NCBI GenBank assembly: GCA_949825025.1
Contig: OX463779.1
Span: 43,656,249-43,720,248 of the forward strand
Reading direction: 5' to 3'
DNA: 64,000 bases
Source: Siphlonurus alternatus
Taxonomy: Eukaryota > Arthropoda > Insecta > Ephemeroptera > Siphlonuridae
How positions within the stretch are numbered: the first letter of the stretch is position 1; each line of letters begins with the position of its first letter. The notes under the pieces were generated by a model that saw only the letters and a program-made list of their open reading frames with translations, was not told where the DNA came from and did not search any database. Shown here piece after piece: positions 10,364-25,746 of the stretch. The translations under genes and the position numbers were made by a program.

Positions 10364-13300
10364 TCATTTCGAGAGGGCCTGGTCAACCTCCGACAACAAG
10401 GTGAGAGCTGGCTCCGCCTGACTGCCCATCTCGTCTGCCAGCTGAGGTAGGATCTCCAGCACGCTCTCCAAGTCAAACCTGGCGTGGTTGGTGCCCAACA
10501 ACCAGCGACCAGAAGCAGTGGTGGGGGTGCCCTCCAGACACTGTATGCTGTAACCAGTTATGTAACAAAAATTAAGACAGTTAGAATTGAGACTTGAATA
10601 TAAAAAAAATGCATTTTAAAGATTGGTGGACCTAGTTACAATACATTAGTTGTTTTTGTGTGAGATTTTTCAAGTCATACCTAAATTTAAGTGTGATAAA
10701 ATCATTTAATCAAGTTTGACAGAACACCATCAAGGTACACAAGTAGATACGTAAAAAAAAAACAATCTTGAGTTTATCTCTTTATAAAAAATAATTATTA
10801 GAAACACTACTGTACATAGAACTAATCATATTATGAGTTATTAAATTGTCGTCTCAGAATATAAGTGTCATATAAACCATGAAGTTTTGAGACGGTTATA
10901 GACCTTATGTACATGTACATAAGGTCTATAATTGCAACAAAACATCATGGTTTATACAACAATTATATTTTGATGCGACGAAATTGTCTTATATTTTGCA
11001 CACTATCAATATTGATTTCAGTAGAAAACAAATTCACTGCATTGTTGATATTTTATTACAATAAGATTATTTTCGTCCCAATGCACTTCAAGTACCGTGT
11101 ATGTGCGATGCAGGAGAGCATGTGCAGGAAGTCGTGCAGGTTGGTTCCCGCGGTGGCGGCCAGCACGACCTGACACTGCTGCTCCCAGCCTGCCATTTCG
11201 CAGCAGTCCGCGAGCTCCCTGCGTACCGCCTGCAGACCGGCACGGAGCCCCGCCCAAGACCGCGCCAAGCAGCACCCGTTCAACCAGTTGTGGTTCACCG
11301 AGATGGTGTCCTCCTGCAGTCAGAGATAGTTTCTATATTCATATCCATTTTTATTGCTTTTCGATTGTACATTACAATATAAAAATACAAAGTATTTCAG
11401 ATTATGATAGTGATGATGTGAATAGTATTTTCCATGGATTTACTCCTAAACAATCAGAGTTAGCTACTGAATATAACAAACCATTTTCTCCTTTACTAAA
11501 ATACATAACTGATTTACATGTAAAAGATACTCAGTCTTTTTGACAGTAAAATAGCTCCTCCAAGTCCTTCCTCTGATAAATATGAAACTTATTACTGTGA
11601 TAATATCAAAATTATTCATGTCAATGTTAATAGCTTAAGAAATAAAAAAGAAGATATTGAAATTTTTACACAGGAAGAATCACCAGATTTGTTATGTCTT
11701 ACAGAACACTGGTTAAAACCTGGTGAAGTAGATTTTTTTAACATTAATGGTTATTTTCTGGTTCATATTTATGCAAGAGAGAATGGCTATGGTGGCATTG
11801 TTTTTTTTGCCAAGAACAACCTCATTAATAATATAGAAGTAACTTCTCATGGTACTAAACTGAGTTCAGAACAGATTTTTGAATGTATTACTTTAAAATT
11901 AAAGTTAAACATTGATCATAAAAATATTAAACATATTACTATTGTTGGGATTTATAGATCACCAACAGTAAATATTCATCCTCATGATGATAATAAATGT
12001 GTGTTAAAAAATAATGATAAAAATTGTTGTTTTTTTGACAGATTTAATACACTCTTAAAACATGTTAATGTGTTAAAAAATGAAGTTGTTATTCTTGGAG
12101 ATTTTAATATAGACACAAGCTGTACCAATAATAGAAATACCAAAGAACTGCAATTTATTTTAACTAGTTACAATCTTGATATAAAAATTAACTCAGCAAC
12201 AAGAATAAACACATTTTCTAACAGGGAGTCAATTATTGATAATGTCTTTACTAACCTTAGAAAAGAAGATATAGAAGTCACTGTACTAAAGACTCTTTTT
12301 TCTGACCACTATGCCCAGAAAGTTGTGATTAAGCAAATTGTCCCTCCAGTAAATTTTATTATAGCAGAAAAAAGATTTTTTACTGAAACTAAAATGAACC
12401 AATTCAAATTTTTCTTGTCTACAATAGACTGGCCATCAGCTGTGTATGACAAAAACTCTGAGGATATGTTTAATAATTTTTATAGACTTTTTAAATATGG
12501 GTTTAATTTATTTTTTCCTTTACAAAAAAAAAAAAAATCAAATAAGAAAAATAGTACTCCTTGGTTTACTCCTAAACTAAGGGCAAAGAAAAAACTTGTA
12601 CATAAACTTTATAAAAACAGGAAGACTGACAATGGTCTATTTAAAAGGACAAAAAAACAATATAACAAAGATTTAGTTGCAGAAAAGCAAAATTATTTAT
12701 ATAATCAAGTTTCTCAGTCAACCAATATCTCAAAAACTGTTTGGGAAGTTGTGCAAGGTGAAACAGGTAAAAAGAGAGGATGTAAAAATAAATTTAAAAA
12801 AATTATTTTATCATGTCCTGTGACAGGCACTAAAATTACAGATCCTCAACAAATTGCTAATCAACTAAATGATTATTATATTAATTCAGTTAAGGATTTA
12901 GTATTTAATAATTCTGTTACTGAAACTAAAATATATGGTACTAAAACCATAGATTCAATTGCATTTTTCACACTCAGTAAAATTGATATGTTGAAATATA
13001 TAAAAAAGCTAAAAAATAAATATTCTTGTGGCATGGATGACATCCCTGATGCTGTAGTTAAATATGTAGCAGAGGAAATTTGTGAACCTCTGAGTGTAAT
13101 AATTTCATGTCTCATTATTGACGGTATTTTTCCTAGTGTATTAAAAACAGCAAAGATAACACCGTATCCGAAGTTACTGTTATCATTCTTAGAATCACAT
13201 TATAGACCGTTAGCACAATTATCTGTATTTTCTAAACTCATTGAATTTGCTGCTAAAGATATAGTGCAGAACTTCTGCACTGCTAAAAACATTTTTTCTC

Positions 13301-14684
13301 CCTGTCAACATGGATTTACAAAATTATGTTCTACAACAACAGCAGTGACTGAGCTAGTAAATGAAGTTAACAAGCAGCATGAACTAAAAAATTATTTACT
13401 TGCTGTGTTTGTTGATTTAAAAAAAGCATTTGATGTTGTTGATCATAAATTATTATTTGCAAAACTTGAGTTTAATGGTATACGAGGAAACTGTCTATCT
13501 TTTTTTGAGTCGTATCTAAGCCAAAGAACACAATATGTTTTTGTAAGTGATACTAATGATAAAGGTGAGCAAAAATCATTTAAATCAGAAAAATTAAACT
13601 GTAATCATGGAGTTCCACAAGGTTCTGTACTTGGGCCTTTACTTTTTGTTCTATTTATTAATGATTTAGAAATAGCTCTCAAAGGTGTCTGCAGACTTAT
13701 TCTGTATGCAGATGATATTGTATTGCTTATTATTGGCAAGAATCTTGAGGAACTTATAAAAAATCAGGCTCTTGCTATGAAAATTCTCGAAGAGTATCTC
13801 AACAATAACCATCTTGTAATAAATCATTTAAAAACTAATTATATGCTGTTCAATAGATCTGTTAATACTAAGACACAATTTGAATCATTGACAAATATCA
13901 AACTGGTCTCAAACTGTAAATATCTTGGAATAATAATTGATGACAAATTGTCCTGGCAAACACATATTGCTGACCTAAATAAGAAACTGGCCAAAACTAA
14001 TTTTGCAATGAATCAATTACGAAAAGTGTGTAATTTAGAAACGTTAAAAAAAGTATACTATGGCTATGTGTATTCTATTATTACCTATGGAGTTCTATTG
14101 TGGGGTTCATCTGCCCATGCTGACAGTGTTTTTGTTTGCCAAAAAAAAATTATTAGAAGTATGATTCAAGCAAAAGCCAGACAAAGTTGTAAAAAAATAT
14201 GGGAGCAACTTAATATATTGAATTTTCCAAGTATTTGTATTTTTTTTATGATAATGTATGTTAAAAGAAACTATTCTATGTTTGAAATTAATAGAAATAT
14301 TACTGGACATAATACTAGGCAGTCAAACCTAATCCATAAAAAATATGGAGCTTACGAGCAAACTAAAAGAGATCATTTCCTTCTGAGCTCGTTATTGTAT
14401 AATAAACTTCCTGATTCTTTAAAACAAATTGAAAGTATATCAATTTTTAAGACACAATTGTTTACTTATCTTACTAAAAAGAATTGTTATTCTATTCACA
14501 AGAAAAATATTAATAATGAACGTGTCAATTCTTATTTCTGATAATCTTTGTTTTATATATATTGGAATTATTTGTATATTATAAATTGTATGTATGTATT
14601 GTTTTACTAATTTCTTTTTGTGTTTTCAGATATTAAATAACTGTATAATGTAGTCACAATGTACCAACTGGTATTTAATGTGAA

Positions 14685-14723
<39 letters not shown>

Positions 14724-17097
14724 AATATAAGCACGTCAATAGCAGTATGATTAGCAACCTCATGATGATTGTCAACTATTCTAAACATACAGTAACAAGT
14801 AAAATATGTTGATTTCCCAGAAATCTATTAATCAGAGATGACACTCTCCTGCAGTCATGCCAACACTTGGAAGTATGGCATAGGGGAAGTGAATTTAAAT
14901 TAACGTTTGTAAGTATAAGTTCTGACTTCTGGCATCAATACGTTATTTTATTTCAGATATCACCATTTCAGAATTAGGAGGGAGTTTCAACCATAATTCA
15001 TAATGATGCAGTATCAACCTAAATTTTTTTTTATTGCAGAAGTGATGTAAAGTTATACTACTCTGATTTTTTTCAGATTTTTTTAGAGCCCTAAAAATTG
15101 TTAAAAATTTAGAGCCGTCACTTCCTAAAAAAAAGGATAGTACTAAAAATGCCGTGGGCTCGAACCTGAATTTTGCCTAACTTTTTAATAATTCCTGATC
15201 TTAAAAAAAAAAAAAAAAAAATCAGAAAATCGTAACTTTGCAGTGCACCATTTCTTAATATTTTTTTAGGTTGATACTCTATTGATAAGAAAGGTATTCT
15301 TGCAGTTATTAAACTTTAATTCTAAGCCAAAGAAATGTCAATAATAATCATAAAATTGACCAGCAAGTTTTAAGACCAGGTATATTGTTGTAATTATTGT
15401 ACAATTGTTGAAAGACAAAATGAAGCTGCAATGCCCATTTCCAATAACTACTATTGACTACAGGTGCAGCAATTTTCTACACACTACAGAGTATGTGTTG
15501 TCAGGAAAGCTTCCAAAATCGCTAAAAAAATGTAAGTGTGTGTGTGGGGGAGTCAAAATCAGCAATTTTGTATTTTCTCTATGCTAAAAGATCACAAAAC
15601 ATCTTACCAAGTTCCAGACCTGGTGGTGCCATCCCGAGGGAACGAAAATGGTCTCGCCTGCGAGTTGCTCCACGTCAATGGCCTGACTGGGATCAGCCGA
15701 CAGAGACACGTCGAAGGGAAAGTCCCCATGTGGCAGACGCAGGCTGCTTTCGTTGCCAGGCGGGAAGAATAGCCATCGCTTTCTGCCGCAAATGTTGGTG
15801 GACCAGCTGAACGACGTCAGTACATCAACGTGTAGAGGAGTCCTGTGAAACAACGTCAGGAATCAGGCTGAGATCTGCATGATTTTTTTTTATTGTGATT
15901 TGGACCTCGAGTTATGTATTGTCATTTTTTTCAGATTTTGAACCTTATAATACTATTAAAATCATGCTGCAAAATGCTGTCATGTCAGTCATGTAACGCC
16001 TTTGTGTGAAATGACTTCACAGTGTTCTGCAGCATGATTTTAAGAATGTTCAACAAATCTGAAAAAATTACAATACAAACTCGAGATCCTCAATCCAAAT
16101 ATATGTTAGAAAAAAAATAATGCAAGTTGTTACTGAGCAAACCCTGACGTACCAGCTACCTTTGGGTCCCATGTAAACAAATCTGTAGTCATCTGCTGCA
16201 GATTTCATTCCCCAATATTCATTCAACCAATCCGAGGCAAATAACGATGGCCATTCATAAGCACTGTACTCTGGAAAATCTCGCACAAAATGCCAGTCCT
16301 GAAAATGAAAATAATAAATTAACAATTTTAATTAGTTCAGTCGTGAAATGACTCAAATTTACCTTCATGTATAAGCATGGTGAATCAATGGGATAGCCGT
16401 AGTTGCAGTATTTTTCCCAATAATCGAGATATTCTGCCAATGTCTCTTCACTCTTCTTTTGAGCATTGTAAAATTGTTGATTGCAGTCGGCAACGGGAAC
16501 TTTCGCAGAACCTGTTAACAAGTGAAAGTTCTGAATAATAATTGTTCTGTATTTAATATATTTAAGGAATGAAAATAGGTTACAGTATCGGGGGGATGGG
16601 GGGTACAGTATTTTATTATATTTATCACAGACAAAATTTTTTGTCTGTATTTATGCACCACAAAATTTCGAAGTTAATTTTTTGGCATGTAAATTTTAGT
16701 GTTTTTTATTTTTTCTTTTTGTGGCTATACATTTATATTATTCAGGAATAATATACACAAATTTGAGATTGTATACCTGCAATGTATGCGGCTAACAAAT
16801 TAACAAATATTACAAATACAGTATGCATGTTTACTTACCAAAATGTTGTCTCAGAAATTTGAAGTTTGGGGTTCCAGATTGAACCCATTCTTCCCTACTC
16901 TTCCAATCTTGTGTAAAATCTGACTCTATAATGCAAGGTTGATTAGGGTATAAAAATTTGGTAAAAAATTCTTCATAAGTTATGTTTTTATTCAATCTTG
17001 GCACTCCCTTTAAAATACATTCAGAATCTATGGACTCCGATTTTATGAACTTTTTATTATCAGATAATTCAATCATTTTACCACTCCTATTATTCAA
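10364..17097 (-). CDS. Jmjd4: JMJD4-type 2-oxoglutarate/Fe(II) oxygenase
   Basis: Six exons on the minus strand: 17097-16839, 16511-16363, 16298-16153, 15842-15608, 11313-11096 and 10547-10364. GT-AG junctions are phase-consistent and give 396 aa. A later ATG at 17076 is also possible. The JmjC core is present: FVYMGPKGSW, then HVD as the HxD iron ligands, NICGRKRWLFFPP with the 2-oxoglutarate-binding Lys, FVPSGWHHQV, and SVNHNWLNG supplying the distal His. JMJD4 in mammals hydroxylates a lysine of translation termination factor eRF1; the same role here is inferred. Intron 4 is 4.3 kb because it holds an antisense LINE and a foldback element. It is head-to-head with RPB5 and tail-to-tail with AMACR. 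Confidence 0.94.
10845..10988. repeat. Small foldback element with perfect palindromic core
   Basis: In JMJD4 intron 5. The core at 10896-10931 is a perfect 36-bp palindrome (half-site GACCTTATGTACA). Weaker inverted matches extend out to AATTGTCGTC on the left and GACGAAATTGTC on the right. It resembles a short MITE. Confidence 0.7.
11335..14724 (+). mobile_element. Near-complete non-LTR retrotransposon (EN-RT LINE)
   Basis: It lies antisense in JMJD4 intron 4. It has one long ORF with apurinic-like endonuclease then reverse transcriptase, a short 3' UTR, and a tail of AATA/TAAA repeats (14683-14723). The exact 5' boundary is not resolved; element-like coding begins by about 11392 and the JMJD4 exon 5 acceptor is at 11314-11315. 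No separate gag-like ORF1 is seen, so the 5' part may be truncated. Clade is uncertain: the EN+RT layout fits the Jockey/CR1/L2 group broadly. Confidence 0.9.
11542..14541 (+). CDS. LINE ORF2-like endonuclease/reverse transcriptase
   Basis: The frame is open from about 11530; the first ATG in frame is 11689 (950 aa). The endonuclease lies near the start (HVNVNSLRNK, LCLTEHWL, ILGDFNID, SDHYA). The RT shows FVDLKKAFDVVDH, GVPQGSVLGPLLFVLFIND, the catalytic YADDIVLL, and the thumb KYLGIIID. All catalytic boxes are intact. Upstream codons continue the protein in another frame up to TGA at 11541-11543, with the switch at a T-run (about 11536-11541). This points to one inserted base or a frame change. 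The low-complexity A-run near 12526 stays in frame. Recent insertion is likely. Confidence 0.9.
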   Translation, partial: DSKIAPPSPSSDKYETYYCDNIKIIHVNVNSLRNKKEDIEIFTQEESPDLLCLTEHWLKPGEVDFFNINGYFLVHIYARENGYGGIVFFAKNNLINNIEVTSHGTKLSSEQIFECITLKLKLNIDHKNIKHITIVGIYRSPTVNIHPHDDNKCVLKNNDKNCCFFDRFNTLLKHVNVLKNEVVILGDFNIDTSCTNNRNTKELQFILTSYNLDIKINSATRINTFSNRESIIDNVFTNLRKEDIEVTVLKTLFSDHYAQKVVIKQIVPPVNFIIAEKRFFTETKMNQFKFFLSTIDWPSAVYDKNSEDMFNNFYRLFKYGFNLFFPLQKKKKSNKKNSTPWFTPKLRAKKKLVHKLYKNRKTDNGLFKRTKKQYNKDLVAEKQNYLYNQVSQSTNISKTVWEVVQGETGKKRGCKNKFKKIILSCPVTGTKITDPQQIANQLNDYYINSVKDLVFNNSVTETKIYGTKTIDSIAFFTLSKIDMLKYIKKLKNKYSCGMDDIPDAVVKYVAEEICEPLSVIISCLIIDGIFPSVLKTAKITPYPKLLLSFLESHYRPLAQLSVFSKLIEFAAKDIVQNFCTAKNIFSPCQHGFTKLCSTTTAVTELVNEVNKQHELKNYLLAVFVDLKKAFDVVDHKLLFAKLEFNGIRGNCLSFFESYLSQRTQYVFVSDTNDKGEQKSFKSEKLNCNHGVPQGSVLGPLLFVLFINDLEIALKGVCRLILYADDIVLLIIGKNLEELIKNQALAMKILEEYLNNNHLVINHLKTNYMLFNRSVNTKTQFESLTNIKLVSNCKYLGIIIDDKLSWQTHIADLNKKLAKTNFAMNQLRKVCNLETLKKVYYGYVYSIITYGVLLWGSSAHADSVFVCQKKIIRSMIQAKARQSCKKIWEQLNILNFPSICIFFMIMYVKRNYSMFEINRNITGHNTRQSNLIHKKYGAYEQTKRDHFLLSSLLYNKLPDSLKQIESISIFKTQLFTYLTKKNCYSIHKKNINNERVNSYF
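15010..15279. repeat. Foldback element, family A copy 1
   Basis: In JMJD4 intron 4. Ends are GTATCAACCT and AGGTTGATAC, followed inward by TTTTTATTGCAGAA and ATCAGA/TCTGAT blocks on both arms. Copies 2 (22690-23023) and 3 (25433-25746) share the ends and arms. The centre holds a GGTTCGAGCCC-like word on the minus strand, resembling a Pol III B box. Confidence 0.8.
15893..16100. repeat. Foldback element, family B copy 1
   Basis: It fills JMJD4 intron 3 between exons 4 and 3. Arms pair over about 90 bp (AAAATCATGCTGCA with TGCAGCATGATTTT; TTTTTTCAGATTT with AAATCTGAAAAAA). Related sequences with the AAAACGCTGTGATG block lie at 52080-52245 and 57570-57790. Confidence 0.8.
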
Positions 17098-17563
17098 AAC
17101 TATTGTAAACTTTTATATGCACAGTAGAAAATGAAACACATGTTATATAAAGCTAGAAATCTCATAAGATAATCTATAAAAGTTACTTAAAAATACACTG
17201 TCAAATTTTTCAGACATTATCACTTTAAAAACAGCGCCTTATATCATATGTTGTCAAGGTTGCCACACACAATAATTTTTTTAAAAATGTATTGTAGCAT
17301 GTAAAAATAATTAAAAATGTTTTTAAAAAATCAAACATCAAAATAAAATTCATTTATTTTATTATTTAAGCTAATAAAAGTCACCAGAAATGAAAATAAA
17401 ACATATTAATAAAACAATTCAATAAACGTGGTAGTAGTGGTACCACTGACAATAACTGACAAAAGTGACAAAACAGACCGACATTTTTTGACGTTTTCAA
17501 GTGTGTCGAAGAAATCTTTGCTCTATAACTTGTATTTTGTAGATAATTTTGTTTATTTAAATC
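17098..17563. promoter_or_regulatory. Bidirectional promoter interval, JMJD4 / RPB5
   Basis: 466 bp separate the two start codons of this head-to-head pair. The sequence is AT-rich, with GC-richer sequence from about 17430 towards RPB5. No confident core-promoter motif was found. Confidence 0.5.
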
Positions 17564-22231
<4,668 letters not shown>

Positions 22232-22284
22232 GCGGCTCCCGGGGAAGAGTTCCTCTCTCTCATCTTGTAGCATGCAATCAAATG

Positions 22285-22512
22285 GAAGGAATTGTCAAGG
22301 AAGGTTCAGTTGCCAGTTAAATGGAACCAGCTCATCGTCAGGACTCTATTGAACTGGCTGCTGAATCTTCTATGATGACTCATGTGATGTTATCCATAGA
22401 AGGAATTATCGTAGAAGATTCAGTAGCCAGTTAAATGGAACCAGCTCATCATAAGGAATCTATTGAACTGCTTGTTACACCTTCTACGATGACTCCTTTG
22501 ATGCAAATGATT
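22285..22512 (+). repeat. 114-bp tandem duplication in RPB5 3' UTR
   Basis: Two diverged copies in direct orientation with period 114 (both begin GAAGGAATT and contain CCAGTTAAATGGAACCAGCT). Within and between copies, GTAGAAGATTC-type and GAATCTTCTATGATG-type segments are complementary, so each boundary can fold into a stem of about 14 bp. Confidence 0.8.
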
Positions 22513-22689
22513 TGATTGCCTGACCAATGCTGTCACCATCTAACCAGGAAAATAACTTCTCTCAAACTTCTAGCTATTGCAAGAGAATCTTTTCCATTTT
22601 TACTGTAAATTGATTTACGAATTCTTTTGTAAAATCTTATTGAACAGTAATTTCCTTCCATAATATTTACTGCAATCTGGGTTGAATTT

Positions 22690-23023
22690 AGTATCGACCT
22701 AAAAAAATTTTATTGCAGAAATGGATAGAGGGTGCAAAGTTATGCTACTCTGATTTTTTTTTTTTTTTTTTCAGATTTTTTAGAGCTTAGGAACTATTTT
22801 TAAAAAAATGATTGAAAGTTCTTTTTGTGACATCACGAGGCGCCGTTCCTTAAGAAAAAGATAAAATGATAGGACTTGCCGCTTCATGACGTCACAAAAA
22901 GGACTTTCAATAATTTTTTTAAAAATAGTTTCCGCAGGCTCCAAAAAATCTAAAAAAAATCAGGGTAGCATAACTTTGCACCCTCTATCCATTTCGCAAT
23001 AAAAAAAAATGAGGTCGATACTC
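22690..23023. repeat. Foldback element, family A copy 2
   Basis: Arms of about 150 bp: GTATCGACCT at the left, AGGTCGATAC at the right, with the block GGATAGAGGGTGCAAAGTTA mirrored exactly in the other arm. The centre contains a TGACGTCA palindrome. Probably within the RPB5 transcript. Confidence 0.87.
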
Positions 23024-23109
23024 TATTATTGTGCTGCTTTGACCATGCAGTCAATCTTGTATTTTTTTAATAATAATATTTATCAAATAAAAATGGCTAA
23101 TTGAAGAAA

Positions 23110-24040
23110 ATGAAATTTATGTTTTATTTGTCATTCTATTTAATCAGCTTGTAAGTGGTTTTATTAGTAATTTAACCTTCTATGGACCAAAAAGCAATTC
23201 AGGCTTTTATTAATTTTGATGAACAAAATATGCTTATATAGATGTCTATAGATGTATATATATCAACAATGTACAGCAACGAAAAAAAAAGTTTTAATAT
23301 TTTAATACGAGCATATATAGTTTAAAATGTTATTTTTTGTTTTAGTTAATTTTTGCTGTGCAAAAGCTGAAATTAATATTTAGATACATGATGCTGTGTA
23401 TAACAAAATGCATTTTACATATTGCAGGATGCTATAAATATTTTAATATTATATATGATGATCGAGCTTCAAAATTTAAAAAAAAAGGCATTTTGACTTG
23501 TAAGACTAATTATTTCTTTTTTAATTAAATTCGATCTTGTAATAAAATAAATACGTACAGTATAAACGGTGTATAGCACCTGGAAAACCGGGAAAAATCA
23601 GGGAATTTTCAAAGAATAGGGAAAAAACCTGATGGAATTGTCACATTTTAAGTTGTTGTTTTTTTATATTATTTACAGAACTGACTAAAATCTTGATATA
23701 ATATATAATTATATATATTTAATTTTCTGACAATTAATTAAGTTATTCTAATAAAGAAATATATAGATGAACAAATTGTTGGAGATGAAAATGGAAAAAC
23801 TACATGTACAAAAGCGTGATTTACGAGAGATCGATCGCGCGCGTATTAAATAATGATGTTTTTACATGAATATTGTCTAAAAGACTATACATATTATATA
23901 TGCATTTTTCATTTTTACAATTTCTTTGGCAATATCGCATATATATCTTGTTCTAATAAATTGAATAAGTTATTAAAGTTTTAGAGGCGAAAAAATGGGA
24001 AAAAATAACACGCAAGAACGTGTTGTAAAAAGATCGCGAT
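23110..24040. other. AT-rich intergenic sequence
   Basis: No gene is recognised. It contains low-complexity AT runs with scattered TATATA and homopolymers. Confidence 0.6.
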
Positions 24041-24785
24041 TTAAGGCGGATTCAGATGGTGATAACAGCGATGCGACGCGATTTTGACGTAAAAGCTGTT
24101 AAATCCTATGCGGCAGCGAATTCGCTGGGAATCCGATCGCGTTAATTACGATGCTCTTTTTCTTTTAATCGCCAAATATGGCCGCCAATGGATGTAAAAT
24201 CAAGTGCGCGCGCATTCACGTCGATCGCGTCGCACGATAAAAATCGCCATGTGAATCCACCTTTAAAGGTGGATTCACATGACGATTTCCAGCCTAGCTG
24301 CGACGCGAAGCGAATAATGCGCACTTGCTGTAACATCCATTGGCGGCCATATTTGGCGATTAGAGAAAAGAGCATCGTAACTTAACGCGATATTCGCCGC
24401 CGCAATGGCGAATTCGCTTCCGCATAGGATTTCACAGCTTGTACGTGTGACAAAATCGCGTCGCATCGCCGTTGTCGCCATCTGAATCCGCCTTATATAC
24501 CATCTGAATCCGCCTTAATTAAGGCGCTGCCATCTGAATCCGCTTTATAATTAAGGCGGATTCAGATGGCAGCGACGATGCGACGCGATTTTAATCGTCA
24601 CACAAGCTGTGAAATCCTATATATATGAGCGAGCGAATTCGCCAGGTTGCGGCAGCGAAATCGCGTTAATTAATTGCGATGCTCTTTTTTTTAATCGCCA
24701 AATATGGCCGCCAATAGATATCACAGCAAGTGCGCATTATTCGCTTCGCGTCGCAGGCTGGAAATCGCCATGTGAATCCGCCTTT
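24041..24785. mobile_element. Array of three MITE units in alternating orientation
   Basis: Units at about 24043-24264 (+), 24265-24493 (-) and 24551-24784 (+), with two extra broken ends at 24498-24546. Each unit ends in AAGGCGGATTCA or its complement. They share internal words: GCGACGCGATTTT, AAATCCTAT, ATCGCCAAATATGGCCGCCAA and CAAGTGCGCAT. There is no ORF. TTAA sits next to some ends but a consistent target duplication is not shown. Degenerate relatives lie near 44560-44680 and 48430-48525. Confidence 0.85.
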
Positions 24786-25432
24786 ACGCGAGAGATCGCG
24801 TATATATATATTAATTGTAGTGATGTCAAATAATAATTCCGTATATTATAAACAGGATAAAATATATATATTACAATACTATATAGAATTTATTCAATAA
24901 AACTGCATGTATATAAAAAAACATGCATTTAATTATTATGATGGTCACTGCATACAAAAGTTGTATATAATATAAATGCGACTTTAATGTCTGCTCATTT
25001 TATTTTTACACGTCATACTACCATTTTTGTAATTATTGAATTTTATGATAATTTTCTTGAAATTTAGGTATTGGAAACCATTAATCAGGACACTTGGTAA
25101 AATCGTAAAATTTGTTATAGATTCCATCAGTTTTCATAAATTTAAAATAATTTGCAATTCAAGATTTCCCTCCCCTATAGATAATATCTAAATACCGCCA
25201 ACAAAAGCACAAAAGTGTTTTCCAATTCGCGTCTTTCAAAATCAAAGTTTGTCTGCAGTGCATTCTATATATAATTATATTCATGCACACTGTGTTAGCT
25301 GCACTTTTTTTATATAATTTTTCCGTACATTCATCCTCGCTATATAATAATAATAATAACAATATATCCAGATTCTATATAATAATAACAATATATATAT
25401 ATCCAGATTAATTCCAGAAAATTGTTTTTATT

Positions 25433-25746
25433 AATGGAGTACCGACCTCAATTTTTTTTTATTGCAGAAATGGATAGAGAGTGCAAAGTTATGCTACTCT
25501 GATTTTTTTTCAGATTTTTTAGAGCCTTGCATCTATTTTTTAAAAATTATTGAAAGTGCAGAAAAAGTGCCGCCTTCCTTAATAAAAGATAGGACCCAAA
25601 AGGGACGTGGATTCGAACCCGACCTCGCCAAAACTTTTTAGCAATACTTCCCGGTCCCTAAAAGATCTGAAAAAAATCAGAGTAACATAACTTTTCATCC
25701 TCTATCCATTCCTGCTATAAAAAAATTTGAGGTCGATACTCCATTG
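25433..25746. repeat. Foldback element, family A copy 3
   Basis: Ends AATGGAGTACCGACCTCA and TGAGGTCGATACTCCATT are inverted copies. Internal blocks match copies 1 and 2. The centre includes GGTTCGAATCC on the minus strand, identical to a consensus tRNA B box, without a tRNA cloverleaf around it. Confidence 0.87.

Larger units (their letters stand above)
22232..23110 (+). terminator. RPB5 3' UTR and probable poly(A) region
   Basis: Non-coding sequence after the stop. It holds a 114-bp tandem duplication, a family A foldback element and an AATAAA hexamer near 23088, the best poly(A) signal candidate. An earlier cleavage site cannot be excluded. Confidence 0.5.

Noticed and set aside
14838..14862. 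Second copy of the sequence before JMJD4 exon 5 (CTCCTGCAGTCA)
   Set aside because: Only about 12 bases match and there is no exon sequence beside it; coincidence or a minor duplication, not a second exon.
25600..25640. Possible tRNA gene from GGTTCGAATCC
   Set aside because: No A box or cloverleaf can be drawn; the word sits in the loop of a foldback element.
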